The notes under the pieces are model-generated. The model saw only the letters and a program-made list of their open reading frames with translations, did no database searches and was not told the origin of the DNA. Below, piece by piece: positions 17,827 to 29,784 of a stretch of 64,000 bases of DNA. Every line of letters starts with the position of its first letter. The first letter of the stretch is position 1. Origin of the DNA: Chroococcidiopsis thermalis PCC 7203 (GTDB lineage Bacteria; Cyanobacteriota; Cyanobacteriia; Cyanobacteriales; Chroococcidiopsidaceae); contig NC_019695.1 in the NCBI RefSeq assembly GCF_000317125.1, positions 1,352,336 to 1,416,335 on the forward strand, given 5' to 3'. The position numbers were made by a program, and so were the translations under genes.

Positions 17827-19389
17827 TCAATTTCCTTCCCCTGACTTGAGTTGCCATAAGTAAGGTAGAATTGGTTCTATTTTGTATTTGTTCTTATTAA
17901 GACTATCGCGCACTGGTTCTGTACAATCTCCATAAATAAAGATATCGCCAGAATTTTGTGGTATCTCTTTTAAAGGAGCGATATCAACTAATCTTAATCG
18001 AACTTTTGGTTCTAATAAGTAGCTAAGGGAAAGTAAATTACCATTGTTGATGCAACCATTAGTAGAAACTATGAGAGGATTATTTGCTTTATTGAGAAAG
18101 CTAGCTACTTGAGGATTACTATAACTAATTTCTTTAATCCACCAGGTATTAGCTTGGGAACTCAGCGTACAAGATATGATTCCAGCCAAAATGAGTAAAG
18201 TTGCGATCGCTTGCCAAATTCTGCGAGACAATAATCTCGATTGACTAATTTTTTGACTCAATAAGTAAGCAACTGCTAGCTGAATACTTAAATAACCAGG
18301 AAACAAATAACGAGGCACGATCGATCTTTGTCCGCCTTTGATGATATCTGGTATCAGTAGTGGTAGCGTAGTTGCAGCCATTAAGGTAATAATAAATAGC
18401 CAAATCCTTAAAGGTGCGCGACGTATTGTGAAATAAAATGCATAAACTATTAGAAGTAATATCAAGAAATAGACAATCAGAAATTCTGGATCTTTTTCCA
18501 AACCCAGATCGAAAAACACATGACCGATATTGAGTAGCCAGCGACGACTAAAAATGTCTGCGGGTAAAGCATTATTTGTCCATCCCGTCGTCATCTGAAA
18601 CATGGAATAGTTCTGAATTAAGCTCAATATCCAAGGAGTAAAAAGTAATAAGCTCGAACCCGAGGAGAGAAGATAAGCGATCGCTCTTTTGCTCAACCTA
18701 AATTTTTCAATTATGAAAACGTAAACTCCATGACCGACAGCTACTAATCCAGACAAGAAAAAAGTATAAAAACTAGTTGCTAAAGCGAAGGCATATACAA
18801 TCCAAATCCTTGTTTGATTCAATTGGATTGCCCTGAGTAAAGCGGCACTCGATCCTAGAATTGTTACCGTCCATAAAGCGTATTGCCTTGCTTCTTGAGC
18901 AAATAAAACATGCACTGGAGAGACTGCTAAAAGCGCGATCGCCATCCATGCTATGAGAGACGATTGAAATAATTCTAGACACAACCAATACAAACAAAGA
19001 AATACTAAGAAGCTAAATAAAATGCTTAAACTTCTAATTATCGTAATACTATTGCCAAACAATTTTACCCAAAATCTCAACAAAACATAATACAAAGGTG
19101 GATGTTGAGAGTCTTCTATAGCAAGAGAATGAATTGTATCTTTTAATTGGCTTCCAGGTTTGAAACGTTGAAACGTTTGCAAGTATTTAATACTGCTGTC
19201 TCGATGAGCGTATGCTCCTTGAGAGAAATCTTTCATCGTGTAGCCAGCAATTCTTAAAGAAGTATAAGCTTCGTCGTGCCAATAAACTTTTTTATCGATA
19301 TTTGTAACTCGAAAAGCTATTCCTACACACAAAATAATTATAAATAGTAAGCGCAGCCATTTAAAATTGAATTTACGATACTTCTCCAT
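17827..19389 (-). CDS. GT39-type membrane glycosyltransferase (ArnT/PMT-like)
   Basis: A 520-residue polytopic membrane protein of the GT-C superfamily, which transfers a sugar from a polyprenyl-phosphate donor on the outer side of the plasma membrane. The acidic motif in the first external loop is present (WHDEAYTSLR, near residue 34), as are SQHPPLYYVLLRFW and VLFAQEARQYAL. About ten to eleven hydrophobic helices follow, then a C-terminal soluble part (about residues 425-520). The acceptor could be a lipid or exopolysaccharide; it is not predictable. A family C palindrome lies just upstream of the gene (19447). No glycan cluster surrounds it. Confidence 0.85.
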   Translation of the reverse strand: MEKYRKFNFKWLRLLFIIILCVGIAFRVTNIDKKVYWHDEAYTSLRIAGYTMKDFSQGAYAHRDSSIKYLQTFQRFKPGSQLKDTIHSLAIEDSQHPPLYYVLLRFWVKLFGNSITIIRSLSILFSFLVFLCLYWLCLELFQSSLIAWMAIALLAVSPVHVLFAQEARQYALWTVTILGSSAALLRAIQLNQTRIWIVYAFALATSFYTFFLSGLVAVGHGVYVFIIEKFRLSKRAIAYLLSSGSSLLLFTPWILSLIQNYSMFQMTTGWTNNALPADIFSRRWLLNIGHVFFDLGLEKDPEFLIVYFLILLLIVYAFYFTIRRAPLRIWLFIITLMAATTLPLLIPDIIKGGQRSIVPRYLFPGYLSIQLAVAYLLSQKISQSRLLSRRIWQAIATLLILAGIISCTLSSQANTWWIKEISYSNPQVASFLNKANNPLIVSTNGCINNGNLLSLSYLLEPKVRLRLVDIAPLKEIPQNSGDIFIYGDCTEPVRDSLNKNKYKIEPILPYLWQLKSGEGN

Positions 19390-19446
19390 AAAGCATTAAT
19401 ATTGTTAGATAAAAACAATTGCACGGTAAAATTTAGAATTTCAAAC

Positions 19447-19471
19447 GTAAGGTGGGCATTGCCCACCCTAC
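19447..19471. repeat. 25-bp palindrome, family C
   Basis: GTAAGGTGGGC ATT GCCCACCCTAC, nearly perfect. It matches the element at 14895-14919 and lies between the divergent GT39 and dapB genes. Confidence 0.88.
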
Positions 19472-19623
19472 TATAAAGGAATTCTCAAGGTTTATTTAGG
19501 TTACAATAGCTAATATTTCAAAAGAAAAGCTCTGTGTCAAAGGGAAGCACTCCAGTATACATTAGACGTTGCTATCCTTAATTAGTCTAAAATGCCCTTG
19601 ATAAGACTGAGATCGACGAAGCA

Positions 19624-20454
19624 ATGAACAGCCAATATCCAATCCCAGTAGTCATCAATGGTGCTGCGGGCAAAATGGGACGCGAAGTTGTCAAAGCAGT
19701 TTCCCAAGCTACCGATCTGACCTTACTAGGGGCGATCGATCGTAACCCAGAGCATCAAGGTAAAGATGCAGGAGAACTAGCGGGTTTACCAGAACCATTG
19801 GAAGTCCCAATTACCGACCAATTAGAACCAATGCTGGCGATGGCGGGGCAAGAAAGGCAAATTGGGGTGATGGTAGACTTTACCCATCCGAGTACAGTGT
19901 ATGACAATATCCGCTCGGCGATCGCCTATGGAGTGCGTCCAGTCGTCGGTACGACAGGTTTAAGTCCCGCACAGATTCAGGATTTGGCTGAATTTGCTGA
20001 CAAAGCCAGTACTGGATGTTTGATGATTCCCAACTTCTCAATTGGGATGGTTTTGTTACAACAAGCAGCGGTTCAAGCCTCTCAATATTTCGATCACGTC
20101 GAAATTATCGAACTGCACCACAACCAAAAAGCTGATGCACCCAGCGGTACGGCATTGCAAACCGCGCAGATGTTAGCTGAGTTGGGGAAAACTTTTAACC
20201 CACCCCAGGTAGAAGAAACAGAAAAATTACCAGGTGCGAGAGGTAGCGTCGCAGCAGAAGGTATTCGCATTCATAGCGTCCGCCTACCAGGGTTAATCGC
20301 CCATCAAGAAGTCATTTTTGGCTCAGCGGGTCAAATTTATACTTTGCGCCACGACACGAGCGATCGCGCCTGCTACATGCCAGGAGTGTTGCTAGCGATC
20401 CGTAAAGTCGTCCAACTCAAAGCCCTTGTTTATGGGTTAGAAAAAATATTGTAA
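19624..20454 (+). CDS. dapB: 4-hydroxy-tetrahydrodipicolinate reductase
   Basis: DapB reduces 4-hydroxy-tetrahydrodipicolinate with NAD(P)H in the diaminopimelate/lysine pathway, which also feeds peptidoglycan synthesis. The 276-residue length is normal. The N-terminal Rossmann motif is [17 protein letters not shown]. The catalytic signature is complete: [19 protein letters not shown], with the proton-donor His pair and the Lys. GTTGLS and [13 protein letters not shown] are also as expected. The gene stands alone, with a perfect 34-bp palindrome 4 bp after the stop that could form a 3'-end hairpin. Confidence 0.97.
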   Translation: MNSQYPIPVVINGAAGKMGREVVKAVSQATDLTLLGAIDRNPEHQGKDAGELAGLPEPLEVPITDQLEPMLAMAGQERQIGVMVDFTHPSTVYDNIRSAIAYGVRPVVGTTGLSPAQIQDLAEFADKASTGCLMIPNFSIGMVLLQQAAVQASQYFDHVEIIELHHNQKADAPSGTALQTAQMLAELGKTFNPPQVEETEKLPGARGSVAAEGIRIHSVRLPGLIAHQEVIFGSAGQIYTLRHDTSDRACYMPGVLLAIRKVVQLKALVYGLEKIL

Positions 20455-20457
20455 AGA

Positions 20458-20491
20458 GTTGACAGTTAACCGTTAACGGTTAACTGTCAAC
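20458..20491. repeat. perfect 34-bp palindrome after dapB
   Basis: Half-site GTTGACAGTTAACCGTT followed by its exact complement. A shorter perfect palindrome of related composition (half-site CGGTTAACTGTT) is at 27314-27337. It could act as a rho-independent-like hairpin, but only ACAAAAC follows rather than a T-run, so a mobile-element origin is as likely. Confidence 0.9.
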
Positions 20492-20514
20492 AAAACCCTA
20501 CTCCCCAGTCCCTC

Positions 20515-21252
20515 ATGCTCGTCCCACTCACGCGCCAGAAGTTTGAACAACTCATTCCTCGTATTGCTACGGGCGATCAATATCGCTACGTTTGGGGAAA
20601 ATTTTCTGACTTTTTGCGCCGATTGTTAGCTTCTGTTGTCGCTGTTGTCGTCGTGTTGTTGTTGCGATGGCTGTTGGGTGAGGGATTTGGGGGTTTGCTA
20701 CTTCCCTTTGGGGTGGTTGGCGGTTTTTATTGGCTGTGGGGTCCCGTACTGTGGGCGAGTTTGCGTAACGCACAGTACCGCAAATACAAATACAGTGGTT
20801 TCTTTCGCGGTCGCATTTTGGATGTTTACATTTCAGAAGAGCTAATTGGGAGAGAAGAAACAGTTAACAATAAAGGCGAACTAGTCTATGTTGATAACTT
20901 AGAGCGCCGTCTAAATGTCGAAGTTGGAGATGAAACTGGTTTTTCCATCCAGGTACAAGTGCCACTGCGCCGCAGTCACAAAGGGATTGCCCGTCGTCAA
21001 GTGGCGGAAATGATCGTACTGTCAAATCGCGCTGATTTGAGCAATATTACCAAAGTGACCGATATTTACATCCCCAGCCGCGATATTTGGGTGAGTGACT
21101 ATCCATTCTTGCAACGAGATGTCTTTGTGGAAGTCAGCAACCGCATCCGTCGCGATCGCTTAGAATCCGAAGAAGAATCACCTCGTACTCCGCGCCGTCC
21201 TCCTCAAAGAAAAGAACCACCTCAGCTACCGAGACAAGATCGGGAATGGTAG
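20515..21252 (+). CDS. conserved cyanobacterial membrane protein
   Basis: A 245-residue protein with two adjacent hydrophobic segments in the first third (LLASVVAVVVVLLLRWLLG and FGGLLLPFGVVGGFYWLWG). A soluble beta-rich domain of about 130 residues follows, with YSGFFRGRILDVYISEELIGREETVN. The C-terminus is disordered and Arg/Pro-rich (TPRRPPQRKEPPQLPRQ). Similar cyanobacterial proteins exist, sometimes labelled as phosphate-transporter permeases, but nothing here supports transport. The domain is probably membrane-associated, facing the cytoplasm or lumen. Start at ATG 20515; it is 23 bp after the dapB palindrome. Confidence 0.78.
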   Translation: MLVPLTRQKFEQLIPRIATGDQYRYVWGKFSDFLRRLLASVVAVVVVLLLRWLLGEGFGGLLLPFGVVGGFYWLWGPVLWASLRNAQYRKYKYSGFFRGRILDVYISEELIGREETVNNKGELVYVDNLERRLNVEVGDETGFSIQVQVPLRRSHKGIARRQVAEMIVLSNRADLSNITKVTDIYIPSRDIWVSDYPFLQRDVFVEVSNRIRRDRLESEEESPRTPRRPPQRKEPPQLPRQDREW

Positions 21253-21261
21253 ACAGTTATC

Positions 21262-21332
21262 AGTTATCGGTGACCAGTGACCAGTGACCAGTTATTTGCA
21301 GAAAGTGGGGTGCAATTTAATTCCGAATTCCC
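21262..21332. repeat. GTGACCA and AATTCCG heptamer copies
   Basis: AGTTATC and GTGACCA copies at about 21253-21293 are followed by an AATTCCG pair. They lie between convergent genes. Confidence 0.7.
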
Positions 21333-21953
21333 TCAGCTTTCTTCAGGGATGTAAGCCAGCCAAGCTAGTTCTAGCAATCCGTCCAAAATTGCGGTGGCTA
21401 CAGTAGCACCACCCTTGGAACCCTCCGTCCAAATTTGGGGTACGGCAAATTCCTGCAAGCGTTTTTTGGTCGCATCCACATCGACAAATCCCGCAGGCGT
21501 GGCAATTACCAAAGCTGGTTTGATTGCGCTAGCGGCAATTAAATCTATTAAAGTGGCTAATGCACTTTGGTCTTGACCGATCGCAAAAACTGCTTCGGGA
21601 TAGCGCTGAGCGAGGTTTTCGATTCCCCAAGCTGTAGCAGTCTTATCTTTTTGCGGACGAGCGATCGCGTCTAAGCTGCAATAAAGGGGATTGGCAAAAG
21701 TGTTTTGAATCTGGGGTAAAATGCCCACTTGGATTGTCGGTACATCCACCACAATCGTACAGCGAGCAGCGATCGCCGCCGCGCCTGTTTGCATTGCCGT
21801 TTCTGAGAAATGAATTAAATTCTTATACTCAAAATCGGCAGTAGCATAAATGACACGACGGACGATCTCGTATTCTGCGGGAGAGAAGTCATAATCGCCA
21901 ACCTCGCGATCGACGATCGCCAGATTTTGGGCATCAATCATCTGCCATTCCAT
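21333..21953 (-). CDS. cobH: precorrin-8X methylmutase
   Basis: CobH/CbiC moves a methyl group from C-11 to C-12 of precorrin-8X to give hydrogenobyrinate, a step in cobalamin ring synthesis. The 206-residue length starting at ATG 21953 fits the family. The longer open frame upstream (LVPLVPLVP...) is translation of a GGGACAAGG repeat and is not used. Visible features are VDREVGDYDFSPAEYEIVRRV, HFSETAMQTGAAAIAA and VVDVPTIQVGI, and the C-terminal VGFVDVDATKKRLQ-like loop in TPAGFVDVDATKKRL. No other cob genes lie nearby, as is common in cyanobacteria. Confidence 0.93.
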   Translation of the reverse strand: MEWQMIDAQNLAIVDREVGDYDFSPAEYEIVRRVIYATADFEYKNLIHFSETAMQTGAAAIAARCTIVVDVPTIQVGILPQIQNTFANPLYCSLDAIARPQKDKTATAWGIENLAQRYPEAVFAIGQDQSALATLIDLIAASAIKPALVIATPAGFVDVDATKKRLQEFAVPQIWTEGSKGGATVATAILDGLLELAWLAYIPEES

Positions 21954-21974
21954 AGAGAAAGGCTGGGAGCTAGG

Positions 21975-22120
21975 GACAGTGACCAGTTTAACAGTTATCA
22001 GGGAGCAGGGAGCAGGGACAAGGGGGACAAGGGGGACAAGGGGGACAAGGAGGACAAGGGAGAATAATAACCAACTACCCATTACCCATTACCCATTACC
22101 CATTACCCATTACCCATTAC
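21975..22120. repeat. nonamer and CCCATTA heptamer tracts between cobH and psb32
   Basis: GGGGGACAA nonamers occupy about 22008-22065 and CCCATTA heptamers 22075-22120. The stop codon of psb32 (minus strand, 22117-22119) lies within the last heptamer copy, which is TAATGGG on that strand. Confidence 0.92.
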
Positions 22121-22923
22121 GTTTCCGAAGCAGAAGAACGCCCAAATATCGGCGTGAGATAAGCTACGAGCGCTCCAATCAGAAAGCCTGAGATATTGCG
22201 GATTAGAGGTAGCCATTCTGTAGTGCGCGTGACAACTGGTCCAATACCGAAAGCAATGAATAATATGCCCCACAACGGCGAGAAAATCAAAGCCCACTGC
22301 CAAGCTAGAGCTTGTCCTGGACGACGGGGTTGAGCGGCAAAACCACAAATTACGCCTCCCAGTGTTGATGTGATTAGGGTGAGAATCCACTGTTCTCTTG
22401 GTAGACCTGGAACGACGTTACAACCGCCTTTGACTAAACAGCCTTCAACGGATTCTAAAGCTCCAAGAATGGCGCGGTCTTCCCCATGTTCTCGCACGTA
22501 GTACAAATTACCAAAGCGGGTTTGTAGTTCGATCCAAAACGTGCGGGGGAGAAGTTCGTAAACTGCGTCGCCAACGCTAAAACTGAGAATGTTACCACCG
22601 CGAGAGTCGGCAACTAGAAGAATACTTTTGTCATCTAAACCCCAAAAGTTAATTACTGCTCTACCAGGAGTGCGATCGTATTGAGTTAAAACTCTCAGTT
22701 TCCAGCCAGTATCAGCGGCAAACTTATTTAAATCTGCTACGAGTTGTTCTTCCTGAATATCGGTAAAAGTCTTTGCTAGGTCAATGACCGGGGTAGGGCG
22801 ATCGGGTAGCAGTTCTGGATTGTCATAAGCTAGGGCTGCTGATGGCTGCATCATCCAAACCAACCCTGCCAGAAAAAATGTTGTTACTAAAACCGGGATT
22901 TTTCGCCAAAATGAACGCTGCAT
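22117..22923 (-). CDS. psb32: TPM-domain protein, Psb32 photosystem II repair factor
   Basis: Psb32 (Sll1390 in Synechocystis) and its plant homologue TLP18.3 protect and repair photosystem II. The 268-residue protein starts at ATG 22923, with a signal-type N-terminus (RKIPVLVTTFFLAGLVWMM) and cleavage near ALAY. The TPM domain (about residues 40-180) includes DLAKTFTDIQEEQLVADLNKF, KLRVLTQYDRTPG and DDKSILLVADSRGGNILSF. Three membrane helices follow (WILTLITSTLGGVICGFA, WALIFSPLWGILFIAFGIG, ISGFLIGALVAYLTPIF), so the domain should face the lumen or periplasm. The stop codon is provided by a TAATGGG repeat. Confidence 0.88.
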   Translation of the reverse strand: MQRSFWRKIPVLVTTFFLAGLVWMMQPSAALAYDNPELLPDRPTPVIDLAKTFTDIQEEQLVADLNKFAADTGWKLRVLTQYDRTPGRAVINFWGLDDKSILLVADSRGGNILSFSVGDAVYELLPRTFWIELQTRFGNLYYVREHGEDRAILGALESVEGCLVKGGCNVVPGLPREQWILTLITSTLGGVICGFAAQPRRPGQALAWQWALIFSPLWGILFIAFGIGPVVTRTTEWLPLIRNISGFLIGALVAYLTPIFGRSSASET

Positions 22924-23320
22924 GGGCAATTATAAGTTGTAGATCGGAGTCTCAAAATCGCTACTGTCGTAAGAATTATTATAATTAAGTCGCGTTTTTT
23001 TACATTTGTTTACTTTACTCTAATTTAGCGACCCCAAGCAAATCAATCGGAAGTCAAAAGTCAAAAGTCAGCAGTGATGGTAATGGGTAATGGGTAATGG
23101 GTAATGGGTAATGGGTAATGGGTAATGGGTAATGGGTAATGGGTAGTTGATGGTTTTTTCTCCCTTGTCTCCCTTGTCTCCCTTGTCTCCCTTGTCTCCC
23201 CTGCTCCCTGCTCAGAAGCTCCCTGCTCCCTCAGAAAGAAATCTACGTTTGTGTAGATACGGGAAAATTGACTGTGGGGATAGAATTCCTGCTGTAAATG
23301 CGCGATTTGGGGAAAGGTTT
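22924..23320. repeat. repeat-rich spacer upstream of the GH31 gene
   Basis: The gap has AT-rich divergent-promoter sequence to about 23045, then AAGTCAA heptamers, then about nine TAATGGG copies (23080-23143), then five TTGTCTCCC nonamers (about 23165-23206) and CTCCCTGCT copies. Although the last part is open in the GH31 frame, I see no coding value in it. Confidence 0.85.
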
Positions 23321-25830
<2,510 letters not shown>

Positions 25831-25834
<4 letters not shown>

Positions 25835-25858
25835 AGACGTTCCAGGGAACGTCTCTAC
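25831..25858. repeat. 28-bp palindrome, family B variant
   Basis: GTAGAGACGTTCC AG GGAACGTCTCTAC, near-perfect. The outer arms are those of family B (GTAGAGACGTTACA) but the centre differs. The TAG at 25832-25834 ends the GH31 gene. Confidence 0.9.
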
Positions 25859-26055
25859 AAAGCGATCGGTGTAAAGACTTTGCATGTATAGAAAAAATTC
25901 TACCTTTTTATAGATGACTTCAGCTTGATGAATGTACTTACCTTTTGATAGATGCCGCTATCTGGGGAATCTGTCACTCTGAAGCAAAGCAATGACAACT
26001 GATTCAGTGACCGCCAATCGTCGCTCGCTAACAATTTCGTGTAGAGGTAGAGTGC

Positions 26056-27273
26056 ATGTTGACAGATAATTTCGTCCAGCAAATCCAGTCCATGCAAGGA
26101 CGGTTGGACCTGCTGCTTCATGATGTAGATTGTCCGCAGTTTCAACCAGACCTGTTACCCACAGCACTTAAGGAACTTGGTGTTGCTTCGGAAGAGATTC
26201 AAGTCACTCTGGAAGAACTACATCGGCAGAATGCAGAACTTTTAGCGATGCGTAGAGCTTTAGAGGAAGAACGCAGGCGCTACAAAGATTTATTTGAGCT
26301 GGCACCGGATAGCTACGCGATCGTCGATCTCTCAGGTACGATTCGAGAAGTGAACCAGGCGACTGCTAAGCTTTTGAATGTATCGCAGCGCTTTTTAAGC
26401 GGAAAACCGCTGACTACCTTTCTTAGTGCCGAAGACCGAGAAATATTTTGGTACAAATTCAATGAGTTACAAGGTATGGAAGAATCGCAGGAATGGACGA
26501 TGCACCTTTGTCCGCGCGATCGCCAGCCTGTAAAAGTGGCAGTTGTGGCAAGTCTGTCTAACTGCGAGAAAACGGGTCAGCCAAAGACTATCCTGCTATC
26601 GCTGCGCGAGATTGGCGATCCCAATCGACATTTGTATCTATCTGACAAACTTGAGCCACACAACCAAAACATAGATCTATCCATCGACGAGCTAGATCTC
26701 AGTCAAAAACAGATTTATTTGAAAGGGGAAACGATCCGACTCAGACCGGAGACCGTTTGGTTAGTGTGTCGCGGGATTGTCAAGCTGGCAATAGCCTGCG
26801 AGACTGGCGAAGAGGTGCTACTGGGTTTGGCAGGAGTGGGTTCGCCATTCAGTGCCTTAGATATAGATGCTTTCGGACTTTGTGAAGCTACAGCATTAAC
26901 TGAAGTCGAACTGACCTGTTTTTCTTGGTCGGAGTTAGCAGCAAATTCCGATCTCGCCCAAAAATTATTACCTAAAATTAACCAACGGCTACAGCAAACA
27001 ACAGCTCTTTTAGCAATTTCTGGCAAGCGTCATGCCAAGAGCCGCTTGCATCACTTGTTATTGTTGCTAGCTAAGCAAATCGGTCAACCTACGGAGCGAG
27101 GTATTCGTTTGGGCATTCGTCTAACTCATAGCGATCTTGCTGCTGCTTGCTCGACTACCAGAGTTACGATCACCCGCATGTTAGGCAAATTACAGGCGGA
27201 AGGAAAAATTGAGATTGATAGCAAGAATCATTTTATTGTCTGCCACGAGCAGCGACCGCAGATAAGTGCTTGA
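26056..27273 (+). CDS. PAS-domain/CRP-FNR fusion transcription regulator
   Basis: The 405-residue protein starts with a helical region (residues 1-85, with a coiled coil ELHRQNAELLAMRRALEEE). A PAS domain follows at about 87-200 (LFELAPDSYAIVDLSGTIREVNQATAKLLNVS). Then comes a CRP-type sensor fold (about 215-320, QKQIYLKGETIRLRPETVWLVCRGIVKL) and a C-terminal winged HTH with LTHSDLAAACSTTRVTITRMLGKL. The recognition helix resembles that of NtcA (GSTRVTVTRLLGDL). CRP domains fused to a PAS domain are unusual. No cAMP-type phosphate-binding Arg/Ser cassette is obvious, so the ligand may be sensed by the PAS part. The next gene lies 242 bp downstream. Confidence 0.85.
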   Translation: MLTDNFVQQIQSMQGRLDLLLHDVDCPQFQPDLLPTALKELGVASEEIQVTLEELHRQNAELLAMRRALEEERRRYKDLFELAPDSYAIVDLSGTIREVNQATAKLLNVSQRFLSGKPLTTFLSAEDREIFWYKFNELQGMEESQEWTMHLCPRDRQPVKVAVVASLSNCEKTGQPKTILLSLREIGDPNRHLYLSDKLEPHNQNIDLSIDELDLSQKQIYLKGETIRLRPETVWLVCRGIVKLAIACETGEEVLLGLAGVGSPFSALDIDAFGLCEATALTEVELTCFSWSELAANSDLAQKLLPKINQRLQQTTALLAISGKRHAKSRLHHLLLLLAKQIGQPTERGIRLGIRLTHSDLAAACSTTRVTITRMLGKLQAEGKIEIDSKNHFIVCHEQRPQISA

Positions 27274-27313
27274 AACGAATTATCTGGGAGATCGCGCCCA
27301 TATAGTTCGCTGA

Positions 27314-27337
27314 CGGTTAACTGTTAACAGTTAACCG
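27314..27337. repeat. perfect 24-bp palindrome
   Basis: Half-site CGGTTAACTGTT and its complement. Composition matches the 34-bp palindrome at 20458. It follows the PAS-CRP gene by 40 bp and may be a 3' hairpin or repeat element. Confidence 0.85.
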
Positions 27338-27515
27338 CCACAACCGTAAGTCAGTCGATTGCTAAGACCGGATTGATAAATAATGCTATATATTTAGTTG
27401 CAGATCTGTTTTAAGGTATAAATTAAATCGTTATAGCCACATAACATTAGATTGCAAATGGGGAGGTACGCTCATCAGCCATCGAATACCGCTCGCCAAT
27501 CATCAATCGTGAATA

Positions 27516-28280
27516 ATGCTCTTACCTGGATTTCTGTTCGAGCTTTCCCTGATTGTGGCAGTTGCACTAGCATTAGTGCAATTATTTGCTGGTAGGCTGC
27601 GATTTCTGAGCGCGACTCCGCGTAGCATATGGTTGTCTGCCAGCAGTGGGGCTTCGATCGCTTATGTATTCGTTCATATTTTGCCAGAATTAGGCGAGGC
27701 ACAAGCAGTCATTCGAGAAGTTGTAGGTGGATGGCTGGCTTTTTGGAGATACCATATTTACGTAGTCGCGCTTTTGGGTTTAGCGATATTTTATGGTTTG
27801 GATCGGGCGGCGATCGCATCGCGTCGTTACAACCGCAAAGAGAGCCGAGGAGATGTAACGGCAGCAAGTGTCTTCTGGCTGCATATCATTGTTTACGGTT
27901 TTTACAATACCATCATCGGTTACTTACTACTCAATCGCGATGATAATGATGCGATCGGGATGCTGCAATTTGCTTTAGCAATGGCATTACACTTTGCAGT
28001 CAACGATTATGGCTTGCGAGAACATCACAAGTTTATTTATAACGGTATTGGTCGCTGGGTATTAGCAACAGCAGTAATTGTTGGGTGGACGCTTGGTAGT
28101 GGCGGTATGGGAGTTGACCGCACGGCGATCGCACTTATGTTTGCTTTCCTGGCTGGGGGAATTATTCTCAATGTCTTGAAGGAAGAACTACCAGCCGAAA
28201 GAGAAAGCCGTTTTTGGGCATTTGCTCTCGGTGCGGGAGCTTATACTATACTGTTGGCGTTATCGCCCTCTTCTTCTTAA
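27516..28280 (+). CDS. polytopic membrane protein, ZIP-like
   Basis: A 254-residue protein with about seven to eight hydrophobic helices. Motifs are reminiscent of the ZIP metal-transporter fold: SGASIAYVFVHILPELGEA early, LQFALAMALHFAVNDYGLREHH in the middle and FLAGGIILNVLKEELP near the end, with His and Glu/Asp residues in helices. It lacks the exact ZIP motif HSVPEG, so I treat the relationship as weak. It could transport a divalent cation. Neighbours are the PAS-CRP regulator upstream and trpB 33 bp downstream; functional linkage is not evident. Confidence 0.72.
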   Translation: MLLPGFLFELSLIVAVALALVQLFAGRLRFLSATPRSIWLSASSGASIAYVFVHILPELGEAQAVIREVVGGWLAFWRYHIYVVALLGLAIFYGLDRAAIASRRYNRKESRGDVTAASVFWLHIIVYGFYNTIIGYLLLNRDDNDAIGMLQFALAMALHFAVNDYGLREHHKFIYNGIGRWVLATAVIVGWTLGSGGMGVDRTAIALMFAFLAGGIILNVLKEELPAERESRFWAFALGAGAYTILLALSPSSS

Positions 28281-28313
28281 CTATCCTCAAACCTATTTCC
28301 TCAAACTTATATA

Positions 28314-29594
28314 ATGATGGGAGTATCGTCATTCTCCGCAGGTATCGTGACCCTTACACCGATCTCCCCCAACTCCCAACCATCTACACAACGTCCTGAC
28401 TCTTTCGGACGATTTGGACGTTTTGGCGGAAAATACGTACCAGAAACGCTGATGCCTGCCCTAAGCGAGTTAGAAGCAGCGTACCAAAAATATCGACATG
28501 ACACGGACTTTCAACAAGAACTGCAAAATCTTCTTTGCGACTACGTAGGACGAGCCACCCCCCTCTACTTTGCCGAACGCCTCACAGCACATTACGCCCG
28601 TCCAGATGGGACGGGGGCGCAAATCTACCTCAAACGAGAAGATTTAAATCATACGGGCGCTCACAAGATTAACAACGCTCTGGCTCAAGTTTTGTTAGCT
28701 AAACGGATGGGCAAGCAACGCATCATTGCCGAGACAGGGGCGGGACAGCACGGCGTTGCTACAGCTACTGTCTGCGCTCGGTTTGGGCTAAAATGCGTCA
28801 TCTACATGGGCGTACAGGACATGGAACGCCAAAGCCTGAACGTGTTTCGGATGCGCTTGATGGGGGCAGAGGTACAACCTGTAGCAGCTGGTACGGGGAC
28901 GCTCAAAGATGCCACCTCTGAAGCTATTCGCGACTGGGTGACGAACGTAGAAACAACTCATTACATCCTCGGTTCTGTAGCTGGTCCCCATCCTTACCCA
29001 ACAATTGTCCGAGACTTTCAAGCAGCAATCGGTCAAGAAACCCGCGTCCAAGCAATGGAAAAATGGGGTGGCTTACCAGATATTTTGCTGGCTTGTGTAG
29101 GTGGCGGTTCTAATGCTATGGGGCTATTTCACGAATTTGTCAACGAGCCAACCGTCAGACTCATTGGTGTTGAAGCCGCTGGAGAAGGAGTCACTACGGA
29201 AAAACACGCCGCAACTTTAACCAAAGGTAGAGTTGGGGTACTACATGGAGCAATGAGTTACTTGTTGCAGGACGAAGACGGACAGGTGATTGAGGCACAC
29301 TCGATCAGTGCGGGATTAGATTATCCTGGCGTGGGTCCAGAGCATTCTTTTTTAAAAGAGATTGGTCGGGCAGAATATTACAGCATTACCGATGAGGAAG
29401 CGATCGCGGGATTGCAGCGTCTCTCGCAGTTAGAAGGGATTATTCCCGCGCTCGAAACCGCCCATGCGATCGCCTATCTCGATATCCTTTGTCCGCAGCT
29501 AGACGGTAGCCCTCGCATTGTCATTAACTGTTCGGGACGCGGTGACAAAGACGTACAAACCGTTGCTAAGTACCTAAAAATGATTGGCGATTAG
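28314..29594 (+). CDS. trpB: tryptophan synthase beta subunit
   Basis: TrpB joins indole and L-serine to make tryptophan with PLP. The 426-residue protein has [20 protein letters not shown], where the Lys forms the Schiff base, [20 protein letters not shown], the phosphate-binding GGGSNAMG, and [18 protein letters not shown]. The N-terminus before [18 protein letters not shown] is a 30-residue low-complexity lead that may be partly noncoding; ATG 28314 and ATG 28317 are equally possible. trpA is not adjacent, which is usual for cyanobacteria. It is a housekeeping trpB1-type sequence. Confidence 0.97.
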   Translation: MMGVSSFSAGIVTLTPISPNSQPSTQRPDSFGRFGRFGGKYVPETLMPALSELEAAYQKYRHDTDFQQELQNLLCDYVGRATPLYFAERLTAHYARPDGTGAQIYLKREDLNHTGAHKINNALAQVLLAKRMGKQRIIAETGAGQHGVATATVCARFGLKCVIYMGVQDMERQSLNVFRMRLMGAEVQPVAAGTGTLKDATSEAIRDWVTNVETTHYILGSVAGPHPYPTIVRDFQAAIGQETRVQAMEKWGGLPDILLACVGGGSNAMGLFHEFVNEPTVRLIGVEAAGEGVTTEKHAATLTKGRVGVLHGAMSYLLQDEDGQVIEAHSISAGLDYPGVGPEHSFLKEIGRAEYYSITDEEAIAGLQRLSQLEGIIPALETAHAIAYLDILCPQLDGSPRIVINCSGRGDKDVQTVAKYLKMIGD

Positions 29595-29719
29595 CAACTC
29601 ACAATTAGCACTTAACACTTAGCAATTAGCAATACTTTCCGAAAATACCCAACTAGAGCAGGTAGATCTTCATGATATGCCTGCAAAATTGTTATACATC
29701 AATCTAAGTTGTAAATAAC

Positions 29720-29766
29720 TCACTTTTGACTTTTGACTTTTGACTTTTGACTTTTGACTTACGACT
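29720..29766. repeat. ACTTTTG heptamer array
   Basis: About five copies of ACTTTTG in tandem, followed by CGACTTA. It is adjacent to the ribosome site of the methyltransferase gene. Confidence 0.9.
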
Positions 29767-29784
29767 TATTCAAGAGGTGGAAAC

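Noticed and set aside
21954-22082. N-terminal extension of CobH with LVPLVPLVP
   Set aside because: It translates a GGGACAAGG repeat tract; family length fits the internal ATG 21953.
23080-23206. Possible CRISPR-like array of direct repeats
   Set aside because: Units are 7 and 9 bp and directly tandem with no unique spacers, unlike CRISPR repeats of about 23-50 bp; no cas genes are present.
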